Assembly (NCBI GenBank): GCA_029298735.1
Contig: JANSLP010000034.1
Coordinates: forward strand, 116,166-180,165
Direction of reading: 5' to 3'
Origin: Ophiostoma sp. CBS 140.51
Lineage: Eukaryota; Ascomycota; Sordariomycetes; Ophiostomatales; Ophiostomataceae
DNA length: 64,000 bases
The notes under the pieces were generated by a model that worked only from the letters and a program-made list of their open reading frames with translations, made no database searches and was not told the DNA's origin. Of this stretch, positions 1 to 12,725 are shown piece by piece (position 1 is the stretch's first letter; each line of letters begins with the position of its first letter). The position numbers were made by a program, and so were the translations under genes.

Positions 1-923
1 GATTTTGGCGCTACCGGCGCGGCTGTCGCTGCAGGCATGTTGTTTGAAGCCGCTGTCACTTGGCCGGATGCAGAAGGCGAAGGCGTTGTTTTGGATATGG
101 CTGGTGAGAGCATGTGGCTGGATGCAGCTTCCTCTTTGACTACTGTTGCTTTGGACTTGAGTCCTCCACTTCCTCTGCGCCCTTGCAAAGCATTTCCACT
201 AAACTGCTGGATGCTCGACTGGCTGCTTTTGCGGCTATGCGATGTCGGCGGACGACTAGATGCTGGGTCATTGTTGCTGTTTCGTCGACTGGTACTGGGG
301 GAGTATGCCAGGCGACCTGCCCCTCCACCACCACCACTGCCGCCTCCCCCAATGGGAGACATGCCCATGTTGCTGCTTGCAGCTGGAGGACGGCCTCCCA
401 TAGGCTGCTGGGAGGAGCTGAGTCGTCGCAGATTTGCTGCACTTTGAGAAATGGGTGGTGGCAGCGGAAGAGGCAGCAACTGGGGAGTCAGTGATAGCAT
501 CGGGCCGGAAGATGCTGCGATGGATGGTAAGGGCAATGTCGGAGGCAGCGGTGGTGGTAGTGTTGTTGGATAACTGAAGCTGCCACTGCCACTAGCTGAC
601 GACGATGTGGAGAGATGAAGGCGTTTTGACTGGGGGTAGTCAAAGTCATTTCCTGTGTTGAATGTGGTGTTGTACCGTGCTGCATTTTCGGTTTCTGGAT
701 ATGCTTGCGATCGAGGCGCCGAGTAGTCAACCAGCAGAGGTGGCCGGCTTTCACGCGACGACGTGGGATGAAAGGCTGTCGTAGGCACAGATGACTGAGG
801 ATATGAGACGGTCGTCTGTTGATACGGCGGTTCAGATGAAGTGTTTGTGAGATTGATCGGAAGCGGTGGAGATGAAGGGGTGCGACGTTGGTCTGTCGCC
901 CTGGGGCATGTGCTCAAGCTCAT
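1..923 (-). CDS. Ser/Pro/Gly-rich protein, N-terminal part (cut by window edge)
   Basis: An open frame reads on the minus strand from an ATG at 923 to the window edge, about 307 codons without a stop, so the C-terminus lies outside. The product is low-complexity: Pro runs (TLPPPLPPTLPLP), a Gly run (GGGGSGGGGGAG) and many Ser/Thr/Gln/Asn, with scattered basic patches (RRNSNN, SHSRKSSQSS). There is no membrane segment or catalytic motif. Such composition is common in the disordered arms of fungal transcription regulators and signalling scaffolds, but no DNA-binding domain is visible, so the function is unknown. The frame stays open upstream to a possible 3' splice site (CGATCGCAG, ending at 1002), so the true start could be in an earlier exon. 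Confidence 0.7.
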   Translation of the reverse strand, partial: MSLSTCPRATDQRRTPSSPPLPINLTNTSSEPPYQQTTVSYPQSSVPTTAFHPTSSRESRPPLLVDYSAPRSQAYPETENAARYNTTFNTGNDFDYPQSKRLHLSTSSSASGSGSFSYPTTLPPPLPPTLPLPSIAASSGPMLSLTPQLLPLPLPPPISQSAANLRRLSSSQQPMGGRPPAASSNMGMSPIGGGGSGGGGGAGRLAYSPSTSRRNSNNDPASSRPPTSHSRKSSQSSIQQFSGNALQGRRGSGGLKSKATVVKEEAASSHMLSPAISKTTPSPSASGQVTAASNNMPAATAAPVAPK

Positions 924-3900
924 GCTGATTCTGGACCTCGTTGCGCTCGCCGCACCACTGTTGGTGGGCACGAGGCCGGAGAAGGGAACAGTGGCAAAGG
1001 TCTGCGATCGTATCAAATTCAGCTACCTCACCTTTGCTTATTCTAGCTGAAGAAGGGAGATGAAAAGTGCAGAAAACGCTAGACTCTCATAGGCACAGGT
1101 GTTTGGCGTAGCTTTGAGTGAGAATTGCGTGGATAGATGGTTTTCTGGGCAGTCGATCTGCTGGAAGACAGCGTTGGCACAGACAGCTGCAGGTTCCCGA
1201 ACAAAGTCCAGCGCGTATCTGGCGTCCTTGGATTTCGGGGTTGTTGTTTTCTTCGTCGTGGTGCTTCTGCGTCTTCCGTCAGGAAGTTTGCGAGTTGAGG
1301 CTTTTTCTTCTTTTGGCGTTTATCGTACGCCACTGTCCGTAGAGTCCGAAGTTACATGTGTGGGCGTTGTGGCTAGCACACGCTGGATATCAGCTTCGAC
1401 GATTGGTGACGGCTCGGTGAGTCTTCCGCGGGTATGATGGATGATAAATGAACGTGTCGTCGTTGTGTTTTGTTTTTTTTGGCAACCTGTCGTGGGTTCT
1501 TGATGTCTGCGGCTTGCCGTATCCCTCTAAAGATTGTTCAGAGTGTTTCTACGCCGGTGCAACCGTGCAAGTCGATGTATCGGTAAAATATAACATGGAC
1601 TGGGGGCTGTGGGCAAGGCGACCTGGTCCTCTGTATCTGCAGTGAGCAAATTGCGTCGACAAGGTAAGACAGGGGACAAAGGTAGTAGGTAAGGTGGGCA
1701 GAGGGTGACAAGGGGGCGTGGTCCAGATGTCGAGACGGGACGAGAAAGGCAAAGACAGGCGGGTGAGTGGAAGGTGAAATCAACGAGATATTAAGGGGAT
1801 CGAAAAGTATGGGGTAAAGGGAAGCAAGGGAAGCAAGGTCGAGAGACAGACGATGGGATCGAGAGAAAGGTAATCAAGCATTCAAGCAATAAAAGAAAGT
1901 GGCAAGGGAACAGACGTGGAAACATGCTGCCGAGTATGCGGTATGCGGGTTATTAAAGGCTGGTGGTACTAAGGGGGGGTGGCAGGCCAGCGCAGCGAGA
2001 TCGAATGCCATGCAACGACCTGGGTGGGAGTGACGGGACGGGAAGAAAAGAAGGCAAAGAAGAAAATCAGAAGCAGTGTGATGGAGCAAGATTACGACAA
2101 ACAATAACCTGAGTGACAGGACAGAGAAAACAAAAACAGGAAGATCAAGAAAAAGAAGAACGTACCCACTGTCACCACGAATCAACCTTTCTCGGAATTC
2201 ATCCGGCGCTGCCCGCCAGGGGAGGACAACACACAACACTGGCGCCTCCTGCGAGTCTAGCAGCAGAGGCGAGACGTGACGATGCAGATATCGGCCTGGA
2301 CGGTATATGTGGCGGGTGTCGTATGTGTTGGACGTTTGGATTGCATGTGCTTCATGTGTTTAATGTGCTTGTTGTGCTTGTTGTGCTTATTGTGCTTGTT
2401 TGATCGTTTGAAATCTCAAATCTCACGGCGTGCGCTGTGTCCACGGGGGAGGGACCGCGTGCCCAGGAAAGTTTGCAGTTCTCGTTTCTCGTTTTCGTGC
2501 CCCCGTGTTGCTTGGCTGCCGAGGCGCTCTTGCTTTCGCGTGTTCTGTCGCCAATAGGCTGGTCTAGGAGCCGTGGTGTCTTAAACTTCGAGCAAGTAAA
2601 CGAGGCCGTAGATTGCACGGCAGCTGCAGATGGGTTGTGCAGCCACAAGAGACTGCCAGCATCAGGGGGTGGGGGGAAAGTTTCACGGGGAGTGGGTCGG
2701 GCACAAAGGACGAGGGTCGAGAGGGTGATGAGAATCAAGAGTGGGCGTTGGCAAGATACTTGTGAGATCTGGTCAGGAACTTTTGTGTGAAGTCAAAATG
2801 TTTTCAGATTTTTGCTCTTTTGGGCAAGAAGCGACGATGGTTCCCAAGGTGAGAAGGTGCGATGGTGGGTTGCAGGCGGAGGATAGCAGCTTCCCTGGGG
2901 CCAAAGATACGAGACGATACAAACTGAAGGGGCAGATGGAAAAGATGGGAGAGGGTGACAAGATGCGGAAGGAGCCATCGGTGTCGCTGCTGAAAGGTTG
3001 ACAACAGTGGCTCAAGAGTGGAAGGCACCTGGGAAGGAAAGCACGTTTGACAACACGCGCTGTGTACCTTCCCTACGCACGGGAAGCCTCGCACATGCTG
3101 ATGAAGAGGGAAGGAGACAAGAGAGAAGGAGACAAAAAATACCCACACGGGGAAGGTAGATCCCGAGTGCTGCTGTCGCTGCTTCCTGCCCTTCGAAGGA
3201 CGTGCTCGTCTTGCCTTTTGCGCGACTCTTCTTTTCCCCCTTTCTTACTCTTTTTCGACTTGCATCTGCCACTAAACCTTATTTTCTCTCTTACATGCAA
3301 GATCCAGAAATCAACAAAAAGCACGACACACAGAACAACACTTTCACACACAGACATCCGCCAACAGACCATAACCCAGCCATGAGGCATCGGAACATCC
3401 GAGCAACCGTGGCGATCAAAGGCCCATTGAAGAAAGATACCTAGAACAGAAGCCATGTCACGGCGCGGTGGGGAGCGGAAGAGCAGGGTTGGAAAGCTCC
3501 CGAAGGCTGTCCTTTGCTCTGGATGGGTGCCCTTTCCGCGGGTAAGGTTGGTTGGGTTACAGTGAAGCAGGGGCCGTGGGCAGATGGGGTACTCTACCCC
3601 CATCTAGATACAAGGGTCCTTTGACTCTTGGATGGCCCAGGCCTCGCCGAGCCTGGTCTGGCCACCAGGGCCTGGAAGCTGGCTCTTCCGCCCCGTGTCC
3701 AGAGTGGTGTCAGAGAGAGCTCCCCGTACCCACACAAGGGTGCACTGACAGAAGAAGCTGCTGGAATTGCGTTTGGTTGGTACAGCATTTACCCTGGAAA
3801 TTTGACAACAGAAGTTGAGACCCAACAGATCGAATCTTGCTCAAAAGGCTGTAGAGTTCTCGAATCGAAGATGAGGCATCGTGTTGTGGCGGTCGCGATC

Positions 3901-6297
3901 CGTGGATCGTGCAGGCAATATCGACACAAAATCGCATTATGATCAGGTCTGACTCGCATTACTCTTCCAAGCTTCAAATTACAGAGGCCCTGTACTGACA
4001 TATTGCTTAGGCCTCCTGCGTCCCCCGGCTCTGCTTGCTTTTTGACAGCCACCCGTTTCCGGCGTTTCGAAACCACCCCCAGGTTTCGACACAGGCATCC
4101 CGGCAGAGTCGAGAATTGAAAAGGCAAGGTTAGGCGTGAATGGGTGGGCACGCTTCTTCATCACAAACGAACGAGAAGCCGAATTAATTCTCCGAGGCGT
4201 TCCAGTCTTTTCGGAAGCCTACTCGAGGTAGAGGAGGAGAGCAATCAAATATAGCAATAGAAAACCAACCCCTCGTGTGCCCTCCTTCCTTTCCCCCATA
4301 TTCCATATTGGGGCGGCTGCTTGTTGTCCTGTTTCCAATAAAACTTCTTGGGTAGCGCTCTCAACTTCTTCCCGTTTACGCCCTGCTGCAGGCTCAGGAC
4401 TGATTCCCCTCTGGGTGATTTCGTTCTGGTATCATACCAGTGCGCCCGCATATTTTGCCTGGAACGACCTGCTGGGCGGCACAATGCCTGGTCTAGCGGA
4501 GAGACAACGAATTTCTGGTCGTTCTCGAATTGTTCCTTGAATGATCAAACTTTGACGACTTTCCAAAAAGACTCTAACCTTCTCACATGACCCGTGGAAC
4601 TCTCCAAGGCAGCCGACGGCGTGAGGACAGCGACATGGACAAATCTTGGCTTCCGGAGCCGTTTGATCGACGTGGCCAGCCGGAGATGCGGGCGATCCAA
4701 CACAGGGAGTCTGGGTGCCAAGACATTTCGAAGCTTCAAGAACTTCTTTGATGGACTCATCGCTGTCCCGGACATGCCACCAGCCGCTGAGATTTTGGAG
4801 GTTGTCTGGCAGGCCATTTGACTCGACTCGGGCAGTCGCGCGAACGCACCAATAAACAAAACAAAACAAACAAACTGTCTCGGGTAATTCCTTCAACAAA
4901 GCAAGGTGGAAGATGCAACAAACCACCGACAAAAGGTGTATGGACGCATTCGAGGCAAGCAGCGAGGTAGTCAACAATTGCAAAGGTCTGGCCAAACGAA
5001 AATCGAGAGATTGCTGTTTCGTTTCCATTTCGCCTAATTGATGATTTTCAATTCTGATTCTGTCGCGTGGACAGTACCCTTCTATACCTGGCCTTCTGTC
5101 TGCCACGACCCATGCTTTCCCTTCCCATATTGCTGTCCCTTTTCATTGAATTCTTTTTTAAAAGTTTTACCATACTTTTTCCCCGAACCACTTGCAGCAA
5201 CAGCTGCTGCAGCACGGGTGCAGTATGCCATCCTCCCATCCGCCCCCTGTTCGAGAGGCCGTGCGTTCGGAAAATTTTCGCTGCAATCGTTCTTTTTGAC
5301 GATTTAATATCGAATTAATATCCCGATGGCAGGAGCCATACTGCCGAAAAGAGATTGATATTTACCCATTGGTAAAGGAGAAAATGATGAGGAAAAATCA
5401 CGAACGCACGTTCCTCTTTTGTTCAAGCTAACATCTTTCATTTACATTCAGACTGACCATTGGCCTTTTCTGCTGACGGTTTGTGACAGACTCTAGAAAG
5501 AGGGTCTCATACGCCCGCGAGACGTACCTCCATGTTGATGTCCGTGCTTTTACGACCTCGGAGGTTCCAGTATCCGAGCTCTTGATCTCCCCTTCTGAAA
5601 TACTTTTGCAAGGCCAGCGAGATATACACAACAAACCAACAGCAACGCCCCCACCACAAGATGAACTCCCGAGCCGTCTGTCTTTGCCAGTGCCGGCTCT
5701 GGATTCATATTTCCTACTTTCAACATTTTTTCATCTTCCTTCAACTCTTATGATATGGCTTTAGGGTACTCAATTTGCATGCAACGTTGGTAGAAATCAA
5801 AGAGAGTTGATGCTGACCATATGTACAGGCTAGAGCCATGTGGCGTTCGAAATGAAGGACGGGTGTTGGTGAGAACCCTCTTCAGATAAAGTGCATATAA
5901 TAAACAAGTGTGGATTGGGCATAGTCCAATATCTCAGAGCTTGTCTCGACTTGCTAAAATTCTCAAAGCACATGCACAAGGGCCACACTATCTGATGTCA
6001 ACAGGTCGTTGACTCCATCCAATGATGAGAATTGAGACTAGTGCAAAGGACCTGTGGATGGCCTGGATAAACAGGCGTTTCTAGGCAGCTAACGATGGAC
6101 TAAAGGAAGCATCCGTTTGTCAAGAAAATGGCAACGGGAACATACCAAAAGGCGATTCCTTCGGCCTCGTCTTCCCAATCTGGTCACTCAAGTCAAATGT
6201 TCACACAGTATATGCTCATAAACGACATGTTGCATTTTTCTATCTAAACATTACACAAAGCATTTTCCCACGCCTTTTCTCTCCCATCGTCAATGGC
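924..6297. other. gene-free stretch upstream of the truncated minus-strand gene
   Basis: No frame here has convincing coding character. The minus strand is pyrimidine-rich between about 1.6 and 3.3 kb, as in long fungal promoters and leaders. Open frames of up to 224 codons look random in composition. The only structured element is the short tandem repeat at 2364-2400. Confidence 0.5.
2364..2400 (+). repeat. 9-nt tandem repeat, about four units
   Basis: The unit TGTGCTTGT is repeated about four times with one substitution (TGTGCTTAT). It lies in noncoding DNA. Confidence 0.85.
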
Positions 6298-7335
6298 CTA
6301 GTAACCCTTGACAGTCTTGACGTTCTTGATCTTGTCCCAGACCCAGGGTGTGAGTGTTGAGCTAAAGTTGTTGCTAAACTTGATGTCGAGGTAGTCGTAC
6401 CCCTCGTCGGGCACCCACTTGGTGGCGATCTTGATGTTGGCATACGCTTCCAGGTCGGCCACTGTCGGCTTCAGCGACTCCGGCAGCGGCGTCTCCACGC
6501 CGTTCTTGTACCACGCCGCATAGTACACAATGGCCAGCATGATGCGCACATTGTTGGTCGGGTTCGGCATGCCGGCGTGCCACAGGCGCAGGTCCCGCAG
6601 CACAATCGAGCCCTTCTTGATGCGCGGGTAGATGGGTGGGCGCACGGCACGGCGGGCCTCGAGCTTCGCGGGATCAATCATGGGCTCGCCGAGCTCGCGG
6701 TGGTCGTTGATGTTGGTGTTCTGGGTGCCGAGCCAGAGCTCGGTGGAGCCGTTTTCGGGGCCGACGTCGACCAGACATGTGTTGAAGGCAATGGCAAAGG
6801 GGTGCTCTGGGTGCTCGAAGCGGATGTCGGAGTGCACGAGTTGGCGCTCGTCGGTGGCCAGCAAGGTGTTGGAGCGGATGAAATGGACCTCGGGCTTAGG
6901 GCCCAGGATATTGGAGACGATGTGGGCGCCGTGCTTGTTGGCATAGACTTCCGGGTAGAGGTACTCCTTCTCAATGGGCGGGACTTGGGAAAGGTTGCCA
7001 CCGACAGCAGCGCCCTTGGTGCCAGCGTTAACGTTGAGGTGGCTGCCATTGTTAGTAGATGTCGGGAAACGAGCGTAGCGAGGAAAAGAAAAAACCTACT
7101 TGAAATGAACGTAGCCCTGGCCAGCCAGGAGACGCTCTGTATCTTGCAGCATGCGTGTGTTGAGCTTGTCGATAATGGCAACGTCAATGGCGTTCTCCAC
7201 AACGACGAGACCATCCGTGAAGAAGGCCTCGATAGCATCATACAGCTTGGTGTCACTCATGACACCGCTGTCGCGCTCCTCGTCGGTCAGCGCAATGACC
7301 TTGGGGTTGTCCACGACGGGTGCGTCTTGTGCCAT
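6298..7335 (-). CDS. phytanoyl-CoA dioxygenase (PhyH) family oxygenase
   Basis: Two exons, complement(join(6298..7042,7100..7335)), 326 residues. The 57-nt intron has a GTAGGT donor, a CTAAC branch site and a CAG acceptor, and joins in frame. The ATG at 7335 has a strong context (GTCACCATGG); the frame extends upstream but looks like leader. PhyH proteins are Fe(II)/2-oxoglutarate oxygenases. The iron triad appears as H149-x-D151 (LVHSDIRF) and H234 (RLWHAGMPN), with a candidate 2-oxoglutarate-binding Arg near 245 (NNVRIM). There is no signal peptide, so it is probably cytosolic. It is head-to-head with the SDR across about 1.07 kb, suggesting shared control. The substrate cannot be told; fungal members act on diverse small molecules. 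Confidence 0.92.
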
Positions 7336-8405
7336 GGTGACTGTGATGTGTGTGATAGAAAGAAGGGAATGAGAGGAGGATGCGTGTGTAGAGGGAGGTA
7401 TGAAGAGATCAAGAAGCGTGTTGTAGGCAAGGGCAAGGTAGGGTATAACGGAAGAAAGTAGATTATCTGGCAGCTGATGTGGGACTTGAGCTACGACGCC
7501 TTTTGGGATGTTGTGTTTTTTTGTATACTCGGCAAAAAGAGAGTCAGGCAAGGCCAGGGGGTCCGATATTGACGTTGGGAATGTTTGACGTCGGTTCAAA
7601 AGTCTACAACGTATGAGAATAGAGCGCCGGTGATCGCACCACTTCCAAAAAATGTGTCGTCACATGGTGGCCCAAGAAATAAGAAGAAGCGACAGGCTCG
7701 TGTAAGACGCCGATATTTCCCTGTCCGTTTTTTATTTTCCGTTGCTCACGAGGACCCGCCGTAATCCCCGCGACAGCAGAGAAAAGCGAGACCGAAACGG
7801 CCGTTCTTCTTGGTGTCTTCTTGGTGGTACCCCCCCCTCCTTCCTCCGCGTTCCACATCCCGAGAAAAGGATGCAAACAAGAAACGGATGGGAAAGGTGT
7901 TGCAGCGTGCGGAGAAACCCGATCGGCTGCGCTAAATCAGCGGCGGAAGGCTACCTCCGCTCGGGAACGTCAAAATGAAGCAAACATTGACAACTCTCAC
8001 AGAGCCGCCTCCGCACCAACCCCGGGGGGAAACAGGGCGAAAACGGGGCACAAAAGTTGCGAAAGTCGGTGCTGGGTTGGGGTAAGTTAGCCGATGGGGC
8101 GCCCCTCATGATGATGGGTCCCCATGGCGGGAAACCGTAAACCGACATCGTCCATTGGAAAGGTGGGCGGTGAGTGGACAAGTGGACTGTGGGGCGATAG
8201 GAAGCGAGAGTGGCACGTTTGGAGACGTAGGAAGCAGGGAAGATACGCAAATACCCAGTGGTGGACGTGTGTTGGAGACTCGGAGCTTTGGCCGGGAAAA
8301 AGTACCCTATTGAATAGCTGAAGCAACCTGCCTCATCACAAACTCCAACACTCCCATCTCCAACAAACAATACGTTTCCCAAGTACGACAACACACACAG
8401 TCACA
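7336..8405. promoter_or_regulatory. divergent spacer between dioxygenase and SDR genes
   Basis: This 1,070-bp spacer must hold both promoters of the head-to-head pair. It carries GATCGGCTGCGCTAA at 7921-7935, near-identical to elements in two other spacers of the cluster, followed by a CGG-rich stretch of the sort Zn2Cys6 factors can bind. No coding frame is convincing. Confidence 0.5.
7921..7935 (+). promoter_or_regulatory. candidate shared cluster element, copy 1
   Basis: GATCGGCTGCGCTAA. It matches copy 2 at 14 of 15 positions. Recognition by the cluster's Zn2Cys6 factor is only inference. Confidence 0.35.
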
Positions 8406-9660
8406 ATGGCAGGCGCAGAGCAACAAATCTCCTTCAAGATTGAGGACCTCTTCTCAGTCAAGGGCAAGGTCATTGTGATCACGGGCGGCGGCACGGGTCT
8501 GGGCAAGGCCATTGCAGAGGGATTTGCCACCAACGGCGCACGCGTCTACATTTCGGGACGGAGACAGGAGGTGCTCGACACGGCAGCCAAGCAGATCGGT
8601 GGTGATGTTCATACGTGAGTCCCCAGCAGTCGCACGAAATAAATCATATTGCTAACGCATGGTGTGTAGCATCCAAGGAGACGTCCAGACAGAAGAGGGC
8701 TGCAAGGCCATTGTCGCAGCTGTTCAGGCCAAGGAGGACCATATCGACACATTGATCAACAATGCTGGCGTCAACAGCCCTTGGCGTGTCCAGGCAAAGG
8801 ACCACAACAATGGTAGGTGGCGGTGGACATACAAAGTAGAATCAATGGAAACATGCTGACAATATCTTTCTGTGTAGCCGACCAGGTGCAGAATCTGTTG
8901 ATGAACGGCCTGACCGAGTAAGTCTACGAAGCTGCAAACATGGCAAAATATGGACATGTGCTAACTCGACATAGGGAGGACTTTGCACGGAGCAACGAGA
9001 GCAAGTACACGCCTCTTACCAAATTGACGAAATAAGCATCTACTTACAATTCAGTCAACGTCATGGGCGTCTACTTCTTGACCGTAAACTTCATCCCGCT
9101 GCTGCGCAAGTCCGAGTTGCCCAACGTCTGCGTTATTGCTTCGCTGGCCGCCATCGCCAACCAGCGCAGCATGGGCTCCCTGACCTACAGTGTTTCAAAG
9201 GCTGCCAGTATGTCTCTCCCGTATGTTTCTGACTGAGTAATGGCCAGTACTAACGACATAGCCGTCCATCTTGCCAAGCTCCTTGCTGGCCGTCTGCACC
9301 CGATGAACATCCGCGTCAACACCATTTGCCCCGGCATCTTCCCCTCGGAAATGACAGGCACCACCGCCGGCAAGCACTCCTACGACATCAACCACCAGGC
9401 TGAGCGTGCGGCTAAGCGGTGCACGTCAGGCCGCCCTGGCCGGCCCGAGGAAATGGTGGCACCGGTTCTACTCCTATCGAGTCCCGGTGGTGCGTACATG
9501 AACTGTGCGCTGCTGACGGTCGACGGCGGCCGGTTGATGGGTGTGTCCATCAACGATGGTATCCGCATGCCCGAGGATACGTATACGTGAGTATATCTCT
9601 CCCCGATTGTCTCTAGTTGAATAAATACTAACAGTGTACAGAGATGAGATCCTTGGTTAA
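8406..9660 (+). CDS. short-chain dehydrogenase/reductase (SDR)
   Basis: Seven exons, join(8406..8614,8670..8812,8878..8917,8975..9000,9055..9207,9262..9586,9642..9660), 304 residues; every junction keeps phase. Classical SDR features are present: the nucleotide-binding TGGGTGLGKAIAEG, NNAG, and the active-site Ser with YSVSK. The late PGIFPSEMTG segment is typical of the substrate loop. The fourth intron (9001-9054) starts with GC (GCAAGT) instead of GT. The enzyme is an NAD(P)-dependent oxidoreductase of a sugar, polyol or keto acid. Its place between a dioxygenase and a sugar-type porter fits a catabolic role. The exact substrate is unknown. Confidence 0.92.
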
Positions 9661-10059
9661 ATATGTGATGTGGGATGGACGATAGAGCTGAAAAGCAAAA
9701 CCATAGACTCTAATAAATCTACCTTTGAATTTCAACGACTTGAGAGAAAAAAATTGGTCTGTACTTGTGTAGTGTAATGCGAGAGGTTCTAGAAGCATAA
9801 TAGAACTAAAACAATACCCTTAGAGATAATTTTTATTTATTTTTAAATCTGTGATAAAAATAAAAGTCAGTACAACCAAAATCAACTACATGTGCAATGA
9901 CACTTCAGACACTATTCACAAATAGAAGACTCGGTATTTATGAAATTAGGACACTAAGATGTCATATATTTCCATGTAAATCGACTGCAACAGTCTTTCG
10001 TACTCCTTTCATCCACCTCTGGGTATCTACTTGTCTACAAACTTCATTGCGGTACACTC
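9661..10059. other. convergent AT-rich spacer
   Basis: This is shared 3' flank of the SDR and the transporter. It is AT-rich (for example ATTTTTATTTATTTTTAAA near 9830), fitting transcript ends for both genes. No gene is seen. Confidence 0.5.
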
Positions 10060-11614
10060 TTATACCTCCTCGACAACCTCTACCTGGTCGACGCCCTTGC
10101 TCTCCACCTCAGTAACAACCGGTGCACCGAAAGCACCGGCAATCTCCTCGAGCGTCTTCTTGCGAGTCTCTGGGTAAAAAAAGTAGCCGATAGTGGTAAA
10201 GATGATGGTGCAGCCGACAAAAACATAGTAGTAGTTTTCGGCAATGTTCTTGAAGGCAGTGGGACCCGCCTCGGTGATGCCAATGTTGACAATAAAGTGG
10301 GAAGCCGTGGCGAGAGCGACGACCTTGTTGCGGAGCTCGAGGGGCAAAATCTCGGGCGGGTAGATCCAGACGGTGCTGCCCAAGAACGAATAGTAGAAGA
10401 CGGCAAACAAAAAGATACCCAGAATGGCAAAGCCCTGACCGACGTGGTTGTTTCCCGTGGCGAAGCCGCGCTGCATTTCGGCCGTGTAGATTTCGACGAG
10501 GACAATACCAGCCATACCGGTCAACAACATCTTGCGACGGCCCCACTGGTCAATGAGCCAGAAAGTGGTGATGCAATTGCAGAGGAACGAAACGGTGCCG
10601 TAGACGCCGGCCAGAGCCAGGATGGTCATCGGGCCCATACCGAGGTTGGTGTAGAGGGTAGCTGTTTGTTAGCGGTGAATCTAAAAAAAATATATGGTGG
10701 ACTTGGGGACCTACTCTGATAGTATTGGATGACGTTGACACCGGTGAGGGAGGTCATGACCTGGATGGAGATGGCCACGAGGGCACGGTGCCGGTACAGA
10801 GTAAAGACCTCCTTGTACGACTTGACCTCGCGCGCCATTTCGTACTCGATCTGGCCTTGCATCAGGCGGAACTCGTCATCGACCTCGATATCCGTCACCA
10901 AATCTTTGCGGATCTTGACATACTCGCGGCGGGCGGCGTCAATCTTGCCCTTGCGGATAAGCATGCGCGGCGAGTCGGGCATGAACGTGGCTAAACCAAT
11001 AAACAGGAGCACACCCCAGGGGATTTGGAGACCCAGAGGCAGACGCCACTGGAGGCTACCATAGGGCGCGTGAGCACAGGCAAAACCGACCCAGTTGGAG
11101 ACCATGATACCGAAAGTCATGCCACAGCCCGAGATACTGCCAATGAATCCACGGTAGGAAGGGGCCGAGATCTCGACCAGGTACAGGGGGACAGAGGCGA
11201 CGAGACCGCCGATGCCGACACCAGCAATGGCACGACCAGCCAAAAACATGCCTATGTTGACCGAGCCGGTCTGAATGGCAGCGCCAATAGTGACCATGAC
11301 ACAGAGGAACTGCAAGAAACCAAGACGACCGAGACGGTCACCGAGGGCAAATTGAGTGATGGAACCAACGGCTTCACCAGCAATAAACACAGACACGACA
11401 GCACCAGTCAGGCCAGTGCCTGGATGGCCCATGTAGTCTTTCCAGCTGTCATGGGAAATGGTAGTCGTCGCGATACCCGTATCGAAGCCCTGAAGAGTAG
11501 GGTGTTAGTGACGATCAAGATCTATTACATGGAGGTGTCGTCACGTACAAACAAAAATGTGCCAATGGAGGCAAAGAGGGCGACACCAATGGCGTACTGG
11601 TAGGCGGTCGTCAT
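10060..11614 (-). CDS. MFS sugar-type transporter
   Basis: Three exons, complement(join(10060..10661,10715..11489,11549..11614)), 480 residues, about 12 membrane segments. Family signatures: GFDTGIATTT after helix 1, GDRLGRLGFLQ in the 2-3 loop, RAIAGVGIGGL, PDSPRMLIRKGK before the central loop, WLIDQWGRRKMLL, and PETRKKTLEEI after the last helix. These mark the fungal sugar porter group (hexose, pentose, quinate, sugar acids). The N-terminus is short and starts almost at helix 1. It is head-to-head with a hydroxyacid dehydrogenase over about 1.1 kb. It probably imports the cluster's substrate at the plasma membrane; specificity cannot be read from sequence. Confidence 0.94.
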
Positions 11615-12725
11615 GTTGACGTGTCTACAAATGGACGTAGATGATAATAATGAAGCACAATACGAGAAGAGGAAAGGAAATGAAAGGGGAAAAGAAAGAT
11701 CGACGAATGATGGAAGGCTGCACAAAGAGTATCCAAGAAGCCGGGACGGGACGATCGTCGGTATCCTTATATATCGAAGATGTAGAGGACGAAAAGAAAA
11801 GAAAAAAAAAACAAAGCAGAGAGTAGAAGGGACAGATAACGAAGCTCGGGATCATAACACTGCAATGAGAAATACTGAGAAATACTGGCAATATTATAGG
11901 ATACAGGGCTCTGAAGGAGCTTACGAAAACAAGGTACAGAGTGCTCGGCAGGCTGGTCAGCATATTGGACAACACACTGTAAGACAAGCAATAGTGATCG
12001 TCCAGTGGCTTACGGCTGTCAATAATACTGGATACAGCGGTACCAGAAACGTGAAAGAGAGCCCTAGAAATCTGGGGAAGTGGACAGCCGCAGACCGAGG
12101 ATGGGGAAATGGCAAAAATGATTGACAGGCCGTGGACCGTAAGAAAACACGGGAAACCACGGCCTGAGAGACCGACAAAGTCCACCGGGAACGTGCCACA
12201 CATGCCAAACCCGAGAAATACACCAAGAAAACCAAGCAAACGGGGGCCAAGAAGACCAAGAACTGGGCATTCTGACAGTTGGGTTTGCTGTGGACAGGCA
12301 CAAATTGCCCACTAACACGAAACTAAGGCACATTGTGGACTAGCCTTTCCGACGATACTGGGGTTCGTGGAGTATCCGACGAGGGTTGGGGTTGGGGGAC
12401 AGGGGAAAGGGACGAAAGAGAGGGTCATTGTCGGGGTTGGTGCCGGTTCCCGTGGAAAGATAAGGCGAAAAGTCGAGATCAGAAAAAAATGAAGAAAAAA
12501 AAACGAAGAAATAGGATAACATATAGCCGTCGTGGAGAAAGCGAGCACATGCCAAAACTCTGGAGAACCCTGGAACCAGCGATCCGGAGAAGGAAGCGAA
12601 CGAAAGACGGCGAACTGCATACCCCAATCGAGTGCAGCCAGTTTGTCAGTCGTGATCACCCCAAGCTTGGACGTCACTTCTGGTACCCAAGCACCCAGTC
12701 AAACACCTCACAGCTGTCTACCACC
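11615..12725. promoter_or_regulatory. divergent spacer between transporter and hydroxyacid dehydrogenase
   Basis: This 1.1-kb region holds the promoters of the head-to-head pair. The frame of the downstream dehydrogenase stays open back to 12333, but that part looks noncoding. I did not find the motif shared by the other cluster spacers here. Confidence 0.45.

Noticed and set aside
4432..5106. 224-codon open frame on the minus strand
   Set aside because: Random-looking composition, no domain, no splice-linked extension, in a long noncoding stretch.
12333..12725. N-terminal extension of the 325-residue dehydrogenase
   Set aside because: The frame is open but compositionally noncoding; the strong ATG context at 12726 marks the start.
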